Assembly (NCBI RefSeq): GCF_964199755.1
Contig: NC_133900.1
Location: forward strand, 23,351,701-23,415,700
From: Larus michahellis
Lineage: Eukaryota; Chordata; Aves; Charadriiformes; Laridae
Reading direction: 5' to 3'
DNA: 64,000 nucleotides
In this document: positions 1 to 13,200 of the stretch, one piece after another
Position numbering within the stretch: the first letter of the stretch is position 1
How the letters are laid out: every line of letters begins with the position of its first letter
Made by a program: the position numbers and the translations under genes
Notes under the pieces: model-generated
Told to the model about the DNA's origin: nothing
Database searches by the model: none
Seen by the model: only the letters and a program-made list of their open reading frames with translations

Positions 1-3000
1 GTTTTCCCAAAGAGATTTCTCCTCAGGTCCCTTAGTAAGATGCTTCTCTAAAGGAATCTGATTAAAACCTTTTTCTGTTCTTGTATGGCAGGCATGGCCT
101 ATTAGAAATTAATTTCAAACATATTTTCCTGAATGGAGCTGCATTCTAGCAGCTATTGATGATGCAAGTAGTACTTTGTCACCAATGAATCATCTGATTA
201 CAGAATTTGGGATGGTCACAATTGGAAAAAATCACAAACACCAGAAGTTACACATTACTGATGTCCTTAAAACCTGTCTGCCACAACCAGCTGCACTCCA
301 AAAAGCTCTCTGATTAAAAGACAAGACCATTTGACAAAGTTCTTTCTGTACTCGCAGAGACTCATTCTGTGGAGGAGACAGTCTCTGCATTTCCTGCTGT
401 GTTCTTTGTTCTTGCCGTGTTAATACTTTGCAGTATTATCTGACAATTTACCTTTCTCAGCTTCCCCTCTGCACTGTGCAATCTAAATACCTTGCAGGAT
501 CTTTCAGGTACCATTTTCTGATCTGGTTTCAGTACATTTGTTTGCTTTTGGTATGGTTAACCTCTGGTCAATAAATTAAATGTACTTTGTTTCCTACGTT
601 TAGTGTAGGACCTGGTCCTCTAACAAAGTTTTGTCCCTCCTTATTTTACAGACAAGTATAAGACTTGTCTTTGCTGACTTTATTATGATACTACTTCTCA
701 CCTGTAACTCTCAGCAGGGTTTAGAAGCATGGGAAGGGAGGGGAAATAATCTACCATTTGCTTTCTCATTGCATTCTCACAGTGGAATTGCTGGTAGGTA
801 ATCTGTAATGCCAATGATTTTTCAAATGCTTCCATCTTTTCAAAATTTTCATTGAATGCTTTTTGTTTTCCCATCCTTACATATGCAGAAAACTGGGTAA
901 AATTTGGCGAAGGACATAAAATTATGACAAGTTTTATAACTTGGGAAAATATGTTTTCCAGTATGATATTCGCATGAAAAAAATGCTTGCTAAACTTTTT
1001 TTTTTTAAAAAAAGAACACATCCTCTTTCTATGAATCAGCACAAAGAACATTCTTTTCCTCCTAGAAACTTATACATGCCTTAGGGGAATAACACATAGA
1101 ATGACTTTCTTAACCATTTTTCAGCAGATTCTGCAAGAAATATGAGGGGTCAGACACTGGAATACATGGAAACTGATGCCTTATGGAGACTCCTGGCTCT
1201 CACTGCACCAGTAGCAGCAGTGGTGTTGAAGCCCAGAGGGAAGCCTGAATCCACAGCATCCAAATGGGTGCTGGTGTGGCCGTGGGAAGCAGCGAGCCTT
1301 CCCTCTACGGTTTGCACTCCTGCTCCCAAGTACCTGTGTAGCACCTCCATTAGTGAGGACATTGTGGAAGAGACTTGAGTGAGGCTGGCGAACAAAATCA
1401 TATAGCAAAGGCTTCATTGTTCCTCCCTTGTCAGGTTTCTCTGCTCCAATTTGCCTTCTCCTTTGTTCCCAAAGGCGCATTAGAGAAGACGGAGCGTTTG
1501 TTCTGTGTCTGTTTCTTTCAGAATAATGAGCAATCCTTCCTATTATCTGATTAGTGCTTGCTACTGACCAAATTAATTAAAAATATATATTTAAAAAAGA
1601 GGAAAATAATTATTTTAGTATTGTACAGCACTGAATACCTCAGACAACACAGCTGCTTGACTGCATGGTTTGGGATGACTACTCTTGACTGTTGCAGCTG
1701 TGGGCATGTGGAGAACAGTAATGGTGGCTCTGAGCAAGTATATTCTCAAGATCGAACCCATTACTTGTGCAATTTCTTGGGATTAGGTCTGCAGGAGCCA
1801 AAGTATTACAAGTCCCTGTTCTCTGAGGTAAGATTCCTTTGGAAAAATACAATACGCTGTTTGAGGTGTTTTGTTAATAGCATCCAAGAACGCAGGTAGG
1901 ACGTAGCTCTCTTCCCACAAAGCAAAAATACATGAACAATTAATAAAAGGTCTCAAATTCAGGGGATTATTCTGCCTGTGACTTAAGCCTGAGGAGGATC
2001 ATTATCACCAGCCAGCAGAGGATCTATAAATAACCCATGGAGCTGAGTTTAAAGCATTAGTTTAGCCTCTCAGTGGAAATTGAGTGCATTGTCTAAGTGT
2101 GGTTAGAGGCAAATATTATCTTAAAGCAACTTATTGTTTTACTTCACAGTGGCAAGGAAATAAGCATTTCTTATTATCAGGACGACTGACGTTATTTCAG
2201 CCCATCACTAAGACTTGTGGCAGAACAGGAAGAAAGAATGAGGCACAGCGGCAATTCCCCAGCAAGCCCTTTTTCTCAGAAATGGGGAGGAGTGGATATA
2301 CTAATTCTGAAAAGCCTGACTAATAATTCTGGAAATTGATTCCATCTACCCCTTTGGGGGCAAGTAGAGCAGAAGCAGCAGTGCTGCAGCAAGCCCCACA
2401 CTGCCGTGACCTGCCGGCAGGTCCCCAAGCCACCTGGGAGTAGGACCAGGAGAGGAGATTACACACCAAGTCACTCAGCTGCTCCACTGAAGTTGCCAGC
2501 AGAAGTGCACATAAAGGATCAGGACCTTTGGAAGGCAGTTATTTGGCCACAGAGAACTAAGCTAACTATGAGGTGCTTTTCTGTGGAAGATTAAACGACC
2601 ATTAGGTGGTAACAACTTTTTGTCACTAACATCTTCAGCCAGATTGGAGCAGGTGATAATCCACATAGGCCTCCATATTTCTATGTATCTATTCTGAAGA
2701 AATGTTATCTTAATAAAGGTTTCTTTTATGTGTTTCTATAAAGGGTGTGCATATATTCTATCTGGCCAAGTATTTTGCATCTCCTTCAGCTAGCTCGTTA
2801 GCTTATAAGGGTTTGCCAGCTTTGTCAGACGGTAAAGTTATATTGTTAATCTTAGTTTGTACATTCAACCCCATGGTCCTTACATCTTCAGTGAAAAAAT
2901 GTTGCATGCCTGCCAATGAAAACATACAATATTTTTCTTGCTAAAACGGTGATATTACCTCCAAAATTGTTAATAAAGGCATGTGCAAAGGCAAAGCAGT

Positions 3001-3589
3001 CCCAATACAAAGCTGCTAGAACTGTGATCATTCAAAAAAAATGCTTGAATAGGCTAAAGCTTCTATTCTTACCAATTCAACGATTATTTCCTTATTATTA
3101 ACGGCTACAAAAATTGTTTCATTGTTCTTAAGAACACTTACAACCTCTCTGCTTCTATTAGCTATCTGGAGACACTGAAAGAGCCTGATACTTCCCTCCA
3201 TTACAAGATGAGTTGCAGGCAAGAGGTAATGGGAAAAAAAGAAGAGAGAGACTTAAAAATACCTTTTTTACACATAAAAGTTGTATCACTGTACTTAGAT
3301 ATTAGAAGTATAATAGTCCATCCAGTGTGAATGTAATGATGTATATACCAGCCTACGGAAATATGGGCAAGTGGATAAGCACCACCAGTGCAAGCTATCT
3401 GTAGGGAAAGTGTCCTTGAAGCCTATGACTTCAGAACACTGTAATGTTAAGGTGCGATGGCTGCACTCAAACAGGTCAAACTAGGTCAGAACAGTTTCAG
3501 TGAAGAACTCCATTTTCAATCTACACATTGTACAATGAAATTAAAAAGTAAGGGGAAGAGGAGGAAAATAAGTTAGCAAAAGCCAGCCA
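1..3589. other. Intergenic DNA upstream of TRPC3, no gene recognised
   Basis: AT-rich, non-repetitive sequence. Open frames are short (at most 117 codons), lack recognisable domains and are not linked by convincing splice sites. A moderately GC-richer patch at about 1150-1480 is open in several frames on both strands but gives no protein I recognise. In human the DNA upstream of TRPC3 separates it from BLTP1 (KIAA1109), so a long spacer is expected here. Confidence 0.6.
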
Positions 3590-4130
3590 TTGTCAGGGCC
3601 CGGTGTGCACCAAGAGAGTCTGCAACCTCTCACATCCTTCGGAGGCACCTGGCTGCCTCAACACAGGCGGGTAAGAAAGGCCAGCTCTGAAATGCCATCT
3701 ACCCATAGCCATACAATGTTGGGTCAGGCTTAGGTGAGAGAGCGCTGTGGGAAGCCACATCAGGGCTCCCTCCTTCACTTGGGATATGCATTTATGGTCA
3801 AGGTCTTCATTTTTGGCCCTTGCCTAAGCTATGTCGCAGGTCTGCCTGCGCTCCGCCTTCTACTTGGCTGATCTTGACCTCGCCCTGCTGAATTGACTTC
3901 TTGGCTTGATCTTGGACCTACCCCATCACTACGGGCTTGCCTGGTGATCCACTGGATTGTGGCTGACCCTGGTGAGTGGTACCAGACCTGCCCTGCCTTG
4001 GTCGAGTCCTGGGGGACTGCACCCAAGTTGGTGAGTTCACTGCCTCTGCTTGTTTTGTCCTCACCCTATAGTTTCTGGCTCACTTTCTCTTCCTGCTGCT
4101 CTCAATTACCTCTTAATGTTCACTAGAGAT
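3590..4130. other. GC-rich block, possible ancient LTR-like remnant
   Basis: This roughly 540-bp block is clearly richer in G, C and CpG than its flanks and ends where an old CR1 copy begins. Its right half (about 3830-4030) is a degenerate series of short motifs built on CTTGG, CCTG and GACC, a texture I associate with long terminal repeats or untranslated tails of sauropsid retroelements. No coding frame inside it resembles a known protein. The identity is a guess from texture only; a unique CpG-rich regulatory element is the main alternative. Confidence 0.3.
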
Positions 4131-4139
4131 AGGTCAGGA

Positions 4140-5110
4140 GAACAGGACTGTAAGAATTACAGACCAGCTAATGGCGCTTTGATAATGGAACAATTATAAA
4201 GTACTCACTTTGTATTCATCCAGAGGACAATAAGGGGATAAAATCAGCCAATGTGGATTTGACCAATACATTTCAAGTCCAGCTCTTCTACTTTACAGAT
4301 GGAACATCCAGCCTAATGGGTAGTGGTTAACCTGTAAGTATGGTATAACTTCACTTTAATTAAGACTGTTGATATAGTTTTACTATATCAAGACATGAGT
4401 GGTATTCTCACATGAAAACTAAGAAACACTGGCAAAAAGGTGTTTTTATTAGGTAAGTGTTGAAAGCTCATATACAAAATAATTGGCTCTTCACTGTCTC
4501 AGACCTGAATGGGGGCTTATTTAATGTTTTAATTAACAGCCTAAATGATAGGTATAGGGAATGCTTTTATGTAACACTCTTTCCAAAAGAAAAACAGTAA
4601 TTGTTCTAGGAGTTATCAACAGAAATCTAGCATGTAAGTGAGGTACTCTGTTGTACTTGGAACTTGATATGACCTAAATCGGAACATAATGCTTCTTTAT
4701 TTGAGTACCAATCTCAGTGTCAAAAAGGATTAGGATAAATTTGAGAGGTGAGCATGTGGTGAGAAGTTTAGAAAATAAGGCCTTTGAAGAAGAGTTGAAA
4801 AAAATGGATTTTTTTCTGCATGGGAAAGTGAGGATGTGGAGAAAGATGGGTGACATCAAATGTGTAAAGAATTGTCATAAAAGCATGGTAACCAACTGTT
4901 ACTCTCTATAACATCAAGAACAGAAGAACAATTAAGCTACTTTCTTCATGGCAAGGTAAAAATCCATCTTAAATATTAGGAATAATTTTCTAACTACATT
5001 TTAGCACTAAAAGAGATTATTTACAGAATCTGCATTGCTGGACATGCCTAAGAACAGGCTATACAAATATCTGTGAGAGCTACTAGGTTTGATCCCAGAA
5101 AATGGAATTG
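4140..5110 (+). mobile_element. Ancient, decayed CR1-type LINE fragment
   Basis: Short blocks match the CR1 reverse transcriptase region in the correct order. AATTACAGACCAGCTAATG near 4153 corresponds to the N-Y-R-P-V motif. ATAATGGAACAATTATAAA near 4183 corresponds to the following M-E-Q-L block. TTTAATGTTTTAATTAACAG near 4520 corresponds to the F-N-I-F-I-N motif. GAAGAGTTGAAAAAAATGGA near 4788 corresponds to the E-E-R-L-K-x-L block. CTAAGAACAGGCTATACAAA near 5047 corresponds to the C-terminal F-K-x-R-L-D-x block. The catalytic box lies in a degraded or deleted stretch (about 4380-4500), and stops and frameshifts break every frame. It is far more diverged than the copy in TRPC3 intron 10. 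Confidence 0.68.
4370..4390. repeat. Short inverted repeat (8-bp stem)
   Basis: TGATATAG (4370-4377) pairs perfectly with CTATATCA (4383-4390) across a 5-nt loop. It lies inside the decayed CR1 copy and is probably fortuitous. Confidence 0.5.
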
Positions 5111-8100
5111 ATGTCTGGGATTATACCTAGCCCTACATTTCTACAGTTTCTGAGACCTCTATTGTAGCAAAGTACATCTTCATTTAAATGTGGTATTCTG
5201 TAATCAACCCCTGCTACACTATATTATTATCTTAAATTGGTCATTGAATAGTTTCCTAGGTAAGAAAGTTCAATGCATAATTTATAAATTATTTTGTACA
5301 CTAGTAGGTATATGTATGTATATGTAGATTTATATTAATATGCATTTTCCGCAACCTGACTAAGAAACTCTCATCCCATTTGGCCAACTCATTGACCTCA
5401 CTGTCTAAAAAGGCAGGAGAGAAACTACTTTTAAAAAGCAGTCAGCCCTAAGTGGAGTGAACTGTACACAATCAGTATTTCATAATCTGAAAGACCAGTT
5501 GTATTTACTGTTATTGCAATCACAATACAAAAAGGTATTCCCAGAAGTGTTCCCTGGAACAGAGCAGTGGCTGTTAATACAGCAGCAAGATGGCCAATCC
5601 AAATTCAGGGCAAAAGGAGCTGGGCAATGACCCAAATATATATTCCTGAGCTATGAATCAATGAGAAATGAATGTTTTGGTTGTTTGAGATCAGCTCTCG
5701 CACAGAATGTTTTATTTTCCTTATGCCCAGCCTGTCCTGATTTTAAATGTATGCCAAAGTTATTTTTTACCCTTGAAAATTACTGAAAATAATTTAATTT
5801 CTCATGCAGAGATAAAGATGCATGCATATTTTATATTGACTAATATTTTTTGCTTTTTTCCAATGCTTTACTTAAAAGCTCATAAAACTGATGTTTGTGT
5901 TCTAATAAAAGGGAAAGCCCTTGAGACCTCATATTCCCTGTCTGCACAGAATTGCACAGATGAGGGCAAGCTTCTCATAAATCCCTGCAACCTGAAAGCT
6001 GTAGTAAACCTTAAGTTCTGGAAGATGGGAAGCGTCTGCAGGCATATGCAGCATCAAGGGATGTAACTCTGTTTACCTACATGCTGCAAAGAACCACATT
6101 CAGAAGGCAGAAGGCATCTGGCCAGGCAATTTGAGAAGCAACCTCTTCATGCAACTGTCTTGGCTTATTACCTACAGTCTTTTTTGTTATCTCCACTTTC
6201 ATCATCAGGGTTTTCAGAAATGACTTAAGTTTCTGCCCAAGATGTCATCAGTGTGAAAAGCTACCACTTTGCTCATCATTTTCCATCTCTCCCAAAATCT
6301 TGCATGTCCCACGACAGGGAAGTTATTTGTGACCATGACAGGGAAGTTATTTGTGACAGCTTATGCCTCTTCAGTGTCTTCTCTGGCTGCTGTAAAGAGA
6401 AGATGATCCCTTCTTCTCTTTACAGCTGCCAGATTGGACTGCTTTTGAAAGCAATTTCAAGCCTTTTTTGCTGTGGAGCAGATGATCTGGCCCTAAACTT
6501 GTCATGAACTTAGGTTTTGCTTAACATTTTGAGTAGTGGGTATACTATAGCAATTATTTATGCTCTTTAAGCTCTTTGAAAAAATAAAGCACTCTGTAAG
6601 CATTAAACATCTATATGTATGGCAACATGAGCGTTCCCAAGCGAATACTTGCACAATGTTGAAAGGCCTAAAACGAAAAGACTTTTAGGAAGCACAAGTA
6701 GAGAAAGCCACTGTTTGTTTCAGTAACTCCGTATTTAACAGAGCATTTTACTTTGAAGTCATCAGCGAACGCAGGTGTGCTCCCTTTTCAGTATCCATGT
6801 CCTTCAAAGGCAAGTACACAGGAACTAGTTTTGTGCAGGAACAAATTTTTAATAGGTTTTAAAACAAATTCCCTCCTGCAGATTTCTCCACATAAGACTC
6901 AAACATATCTCTTTAGCACCTGAAGTGAGACGATGGTCTCACAATTAAGCAAAGCTGTGTTTTGTTATCCCCACTAAACTCTTGTTTATCATATGTAAAC
7001 ACTGAGGATGTAAGCACTTTCTTAATAAAAACCAGCATTTTGAAGCTGAAATCACCGGAGTGGCTCTGCATGCTGTAATGTTCAGATGAAATCTGAATCA
7101 GGGCAATTCTCTTCTGCCTGTCTAAATGCCATCCAGCTACATTATCTCTGCAGCTCTGAACAGCAACAGAATGGTAACTAGTAGTCTAGACTAAGATTTT
7201 TAAATGTCCAGAAAAGAGGGAAGGTGAAAATGTTTTTAGTTTGCGAATATATTGTATAATTTTATGTTAGAAAGAAGCCACGTACTGGAACCAAAAAAAA
7301 AGCACGTGAGTGGTCTGATGAAAATAATTGCCACTTAAGAGTTTTCAAGTCCTTTGAAGAGCTTATAAAATAGTATGAAGCCAGAATTTTCATGAAATTT
7401 CCAAACTGGTCATTGGAAGCTTGCTTTTATTACCAGACTTAAGTAGAAATGGCCAACACCTTTCTGGATCTTTCACTATTAAAAAAATAATTTGGAACAT
7501 TCCATCCCAGGATTTGCCATAATGCTGTTAAGCTTTCGTTTATCTAAAGCTGACAGATACCCTGCTCAGATGCAAATATTGAACCAGATGCCATCAGCAT
7601 TTTCCTGACTTCTTTTGTCAGAAGATGGTAATCTCATGTACAATCTCTAGGATATGTTTCTTTTTCATCTTCTTCCTCACATCCTCTATGTTTTCCTTCC
7701 TTCCTTCTCCCAGGGAAATGTCCAAATCTGATAGGAGTCAGAATAAATCTTACAGTAACCCTTTTGGCATCTAAAATACCACTTCCAGCAATGGGTTCTA
7801 GTACAACTAGTGTCTCAAAGTGCTTAATATGCCTCTAATATGCCTGTGAAAATACAGAAAAACTTAGATAAAGCTGGAAAAGCTAAACTTCTATTGTTCT
7901 GTTCTGCATGACTTACCAGCGGCTGAAGTTCAAGCACCATTGGCAGTAGCTGTTTTTTCTTCACTTCTGATAGCCTTTGACCTCTTTCTCTCCATGTTTG
8001 TAAATTCTTCTGTTTCAATTTAAAAAAAAAATAAATTAATTGACTTTGACAAAAAAACAAGAGTTGCCAAGTTGAATTGCTCCTTTTCCCAACAAGGACA

Positions 8101-8171
8101 TTTGATACCAGCTCAGAGGCTATCAGACAGGATTGTTCTTTTAAAACCGCTGCGTAAGTTTTTATATATAG
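5111..8171. other. Intergenic DNA, no gene recognised
   Basis: AT-rich sequence with no supportable exon. A 119-codon frame at 5707-6066 has the composition of translated AT-rich DNA and no recognisable motif. The only structure noted is the 24-bp tandem duplication at 6310-6357. Confidence 0.6.
6310..6357. repeat. 24-bp tandem duplication, two copies
   Basis: Bases 6310-6333 and 6334-6357 are adjacent direct copies of a 24-bp unit built around GACAGGGAAGTTATTTGTGA. They differ at one base (C versus T at the third position of the unit). This looks like a recent replication-slippage event. Confidence 0.85.
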
Positions 8172-8243
8172 AGAATAGAATAGAATAGAATAGAATAGAA
8201 TAGAATAGAATAGAATAGAATAGAATAGAATAGAATAGAATAG
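8172..8243. repeat. (GAATA)n pentanucleotide microsatellite
   Basis: About 14 uninterrupted copies of the 5-bp unit GAATA (equivalently TAGAA). The array is pure, which suggests it is young and probably variable in length between individuals. Pentamers of this composition are common in bird genomes. Confidence 0.95.
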
Positions 8244-8261
8244 GTGTAAAAAAGCACTTAT

Positions 8262-8292
8262 AAGCTTTTTTTTTTGAAGAAAAAGAAAAGCT
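8262..8292. repeat. Poly(T)/poly(A) inverted repeat
   Basis: AGC followed by ten T, the loop GAAG, then an A-rich arm ending GCT. It forms a near-perfect hairpin with one mismatch. A very similar T10-GAAG-A10 hairpin occurs in TRPC3 intron 3 at 40,558-40,583. Confidence 0.6.
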
Positions 8293-10023
8293 CAAAGGAA
8301 AAATGAAGTATTAAGAGTAACATCCATTTTTGAGCTGTAATTTTTTTTTTATCTTGCTAGAAATCAAAACATAATTGGCAATGTATTTAAGAAGATAAAT
8401 CAAGCTTTTGGAAAGTGAGCTCTGGACTCCAATAATTGCCTCAGTCTTTCAGTTCTGCGTTCAATTCTGTCCCTATTTCAAGGTTTTAAAATACGATTTT
8501 TTTAGGAAAAAAGATCAAGGCACAATCATAAGTTAAGTGTTAGCAGCTATAAATGACCTCTAGTAGTTCCGTTATGACATCACATAAAATCCATGTTAAA
8601 ATACAGTGACCTCAGCACTTGTGTTTCACAAAATTCTAGAATTCTTCCATCTCCATTTTGTTGCTGATTTAAAGTGATATCCTGATAGCCAGAGCAAGGC
8701 TTTGCAATTCGTTTTAGAGCTTCCCTTCCCTGACTACAATGTACCACCTGACTTTATGAACCAAATAAAGGTGGTTAAATGGGAAAGCTCTTGTTACGTT
8801 AACACAGGGATTTAGAATGACTATTTGGAGGAGCCGCTCCTTTTCTCCATTGATAATATAAAGAAGGTAGGAAGACAGACTCTTAATTAATTTCTTAGAT
8901 TAGCTACCAGAAGTTAGGCACCGTGATAGTCTCCTTCATTCCTATTACTGCTCACTGCAGGATGTTCACCCGAGCTCTGAAGTAATTTAATAATTATGAT
9001 GTAAATAACTTGGAGGTAGACGGATTTGAAAGGCTCTTTGTATTTATTACTGCTTTAGTTTTGTAGCTTGTGCCCTCAAAAAAATGACATGCACAAATCA
9101 GCTGTACGGTGCTGTGTTACTGCATGGAGTCACTAGACCGCAACGACGCTGTTCAGCAGGGGACCAGACATGGAAAATGAGCTATTTGGACAAAGATAAG
9201 GTAAGGTTCTACCATAGTTTTCTAACAAAGGAGGAGAGGGAAGCAGGTAAAACACCTAACTACTTTCAAGACAGATCCCTGTAAATTTAGGGAGAGGATT
9301 TTGCAGCACTTGCTGGCAGCCAGGCAACCACACAAGATGCCCTGCCTTGCCCTTTTTCTAAGGGTGTGGGCCTGCCACAAAGACGACAGTGGAGAATGAT
9401 GTAATTCTGAGATATTCATCCATTCCAGACCTGCCTTTGCCTGTAAAAAGGTTTAAATGTTTTTTATTTCTTAATTTTGGGTTAATTCTGTTAAGAGGTT
9501 TTATGGCTGGGAGCTAAGTAGGTTTGTGGCATTATATTTGCTGGAAGATAATACAGTGATCACTGAATTGTACCTCTGGTTTCTGGAGACTATTCCCTTC
9601 ATTTTATGTAGAGGTACTTCTTGTGTCACGAGACCACCGCATTTCTCAGCTACACAAATCTTAACACCTTACTTGCTTGTTTACATGGCAATTTAGAAAA
9701 ACAGCCTCCTCTCACATGATCTTGTTCTAGCAAAGCGAGCTAGAAATGTGACATATAAAATAATTCACCAACACTGCTATTCTCTTTTAGATTTCAGAAC
9801 AGCTCTTTTTCTTCTCACTCAGTCTCGTAAAAAATTATTGTTATTCTGAGGTCATCTGTAAATCAGAGTGCAGCACTAAAAAAATCAGGCTACATAAAAT
9901 TAATAAGTTTTAACAGAAATCAGACAAATTGTAATTTTTTAATATAAGGAAGCTCCGAAGAATATATACATTTACTTTTAATACCAAATTTGCGTTTGGA
10001 ACAATGCTCTTTGCCAGTCAGTT
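8293..10023. other. Intergenic DNA, no gene recognised
   Basis: AT-rich unique-looking sequence. Frames are under 70 codons and none resembles an exon. Confidence 0.6.
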
Positions 10024-10257
10024 TTAATAGGAACATAGGATCTGCCATGCTCCATTAAGCCAATGATCCATCAAGTCCAATCTTCTCCACTCTGCTTGGC
10101 AAATGCAAGATGCTTGAAAGGAAGGCAAATTGCCCGTCATGCACTTGGCCAATTTTTCAATTTGAATAGTCCATTGTGCAAAAGCCATTCCATTCTTCAT
10201 GTCAAGTCCTTGTCCCATATGGTTACAAATGTTAAAGTAATCAAGTGGCATGAATGA
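10024..10257 (-). mobile_element. Ancient CR1-like LINE 3' fragment, minus strand
   Basis: The segment opens with GGAACATAGGATCTGCCATG and continues with CCAATGATCCATCAAGTCCA. This resembles the inverted 3' tail of old amniote CR1 families (remembered form: CATAGGA-x-TGCCATACTGGATCAGACC, then a 'TGGTCCATCTAGTCCA' block). On the minus strand it therefore reads as a CR1 3' end with a degenerate tail. No coding frame survives. The match is from memory and the right boundary is approximate. Confidence 0.55.
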
Positions 10258-13200
10258 CCCAATGTACTATTTTAATAATATTTAAGGCTATGTTTATGCT
10301 CTGATTGGGTCTGTTTCTCTTGAACTGTCAATTGGTTTTGTGTACAATGCTCCTCACATTCATTCTCATTACATCCCCTGTTTCTACTCTACTTCAATTC
10401 AGCAGCTGAGCACATCGATGGTATTCACAAATCCCCACAATTTTGCGTCAGTCTTAAAAAATCAGTTATGATTTTAAATAGCCATTAGACAATATTTCTA
10501 TTAAACAACTTCTTGGTGCAACAAAGCAGCATGCACCAGTCACAGCACCAATAGTGCTCCACTGAATTTTCTTCATTTGAATCATATTCTATTGCTGCAT
10601 GGGAGTATCTTTTAATTACTGAGGTAAGAAAAGTTTCTAGTTTAGATCTCAATACTTTTGCAGTTTTGACCCATGCCCAACAAATGCTAATGAATTGTGG
10701 GCTAAGGGACCTGGTGTGCTGTTAGATACTAGAAACCACAGGAAGGTATTTTCATTATTTCTTTTGATATAATTTGCCTATTTATTTATTTATCACTTTC
10801 TGGGCATAACATTTTTCTTTTCTTGTTCTCTGCTGTTTTTCTTCAGAATTTCATTTACTGTTTGAGGGCCTGGGATATATTTTGCAACGTTTTCACCTTT
10901 CTTTTCCTCTAGCTGTCTTGCGCCTTGGTTATAATTTAGGAATCAGGGTTTGTCAAACCATCTCAGATATGCTGGTTAGGTCCACCCTTCTACATCAAGA
11001 GCATCTTATATTCTGTGCAACATACAGGTATCGGAAGGCAGAGCAATAAGAGAGGACTGGAAAGTAAGGTCAGAAGCAGCAATATAGTGACTGGTACATT
11101 TTATATATCTATTTATAGTCCAGCTTTATATTGTATATTCTGTACTGTTGTGCTTCAAGGCTCTGCAACAGGGCAAAGGGGACTCTATGAGATAGTGTCT
11201 GTGTATCTGTATAATAAGCAGAAGGAAAAAAACTTTCAAGATAAGTACGTAAAAAGAGAAAATAAATGGGTCCTATAAAATACAGATTTTTCTTTTCTTA
11301 TCTAGGCTAGTTTGGGTAGAGCTTCTCTTTTTCAGCACTGCATGGCAGAGAGTATCTGAGGGATCTGATAGCTCTAAGGGACCATGGGAGACAACAAATG
11401 TAAGAATATAATACACGGGGGAGAGAAAGGTAGAGGAGACAAATGGAAGAAAAGTTTATACAAATCAGAACTTGTACAAGAACAGCAAGCTTTATGTGCC
11501 TGTTCACAAAATTCCCCGCTTATTTTTCTTCATGGGATGAAGAGTCAGGATTAACATCTCAGTTTGTCGTATGGATCTTTCAGTTCCTGCAAAAGTCAAG
11601 GACACCCTAGTGCATTTTAACTGGATTTTATTTGTGGTTTCCACAAAACTGGATGCTGATTATTTAATTGTCTCAGCATAATCAGACAATGGGGAATCTA
11701 ATAGGGCTACAGGTAGACATGGTTAAAGAAAGTGTCTAGTCCTTTCATTATCTTATGAACTCTGTTGTATTAATTGCGGGAGTGTCACTGGGAGAAAAGG
11801 ACAAAAATGCCAATACACTCATGTTTGCTTCCTTCCATTCCATCTCAATATATACTTTATTTCTGCAGTGATGTCTTCTTTGAAGATGATCGAAATGAAC
11901 TGTTGCCTCCTTGCCAAAATCTTTTTCATTTTCTCCTATCTCATTGGTTTGGGACAAGTCAGTGTATCACTGTTGGCCTTTTTAGAACTTTCCTTGTGTT
12001 CACAATCATTTTCACCCTCCCCTTTTTATAATGCAAATATATGTAACTGGGTGTCTTTTATCTGATACAAGGATCTTCATTACAAAGTGTCAAGAAGAAA
12101 GAACAGAGAAGTCAACATACATTTCTGTCACTCATGTATGAGTGAGAAACTATTTATATACTCATGTGCAATCAATCCTTTCCATTTGTGAGTGTCAGAC
12201 AGAATGGGTAACATAGCAGATTCACTCTTGCTAAAAGGTTTGCTGAAATTATACTGAATTACGCTAAGCACTATCTGAATCTGAAAATGGACTGTTCAAA
12301 AATGGACAAAGTTAATAGCCTGTTTTAAAGTGAAAGTGCCTCGACTGTTAAGATGTTAAAGGGCTCCCCTTCAATGGCTTATGATATAATTTCAAAAATA
12401 GAAAGTTTGAGTGTGTAAGGCTCTTGAAATTTTTTTTATCTAATACTGCAAATTAGTTATTTTTTGAGGATTACATATATAAAAGAGATTTTATTAATTT
12501 CAGAATCCGATTTTGGCCACATTTTTATTTTTTCAATTTTTAAAAATACTACTGTATGTCTTTTAACATGCTGCTTTTACAGGCGGGATGTAAATTTACA
12601 GTGTGTTTTTAACAAGCCTTTGAATAGTCTTTGGATCTCTTCAAATGAATTCCATAGGTTTCACATGATGCCCACATCAAAGTCCACAATATGCAGATTC
12701 CTAATTTTCAAAAATCTCTGACTTGCCGGGCATATATTTCTGTCAATAGCTGTGTCATCTGATAAGGAAACCATTTGTATGACTTTTTCCTTATAGACTA
12801 ATTTTGATGCTCAGTATTCCAATTTTTCAGTGTTTACTCTACCTCTTGCTGTTAAGATGAAATTTTATTTGAGCTTTCTATTGGTATCAAATCCCTGTGT
12901 TTTTTTTCCCCTGAATCTAGAAGCCTGGGGGAATGGGGGGATTTCTACACAAAGATTTAATTGTTGCAGGCAGTTTCCACACAGCAGCTATGATAACGTA
13001 ATGAAAAATATTGCGGAAGATGCAAATACTTCTATTATGGACATATAAATGCTTTCTGCATGAAGGACATATCCATATGTCTGTCTGTCACGTTATTGCA
13101 AAATAGTTTGTCTCCTACTGCTCTTCTGCTGAATAAGCATCTCTGGTCTCATTTTCTGAGTTTTAATGTAGCAGCTATAGTTGTTGTTTACTGATAAAAA

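Noticed and set aside
5707-6066. A 119-codon plus-strand frame in the upstream spacer
   Set aside because: AT-driven composition, no domain, no plausible splice or promoter context.
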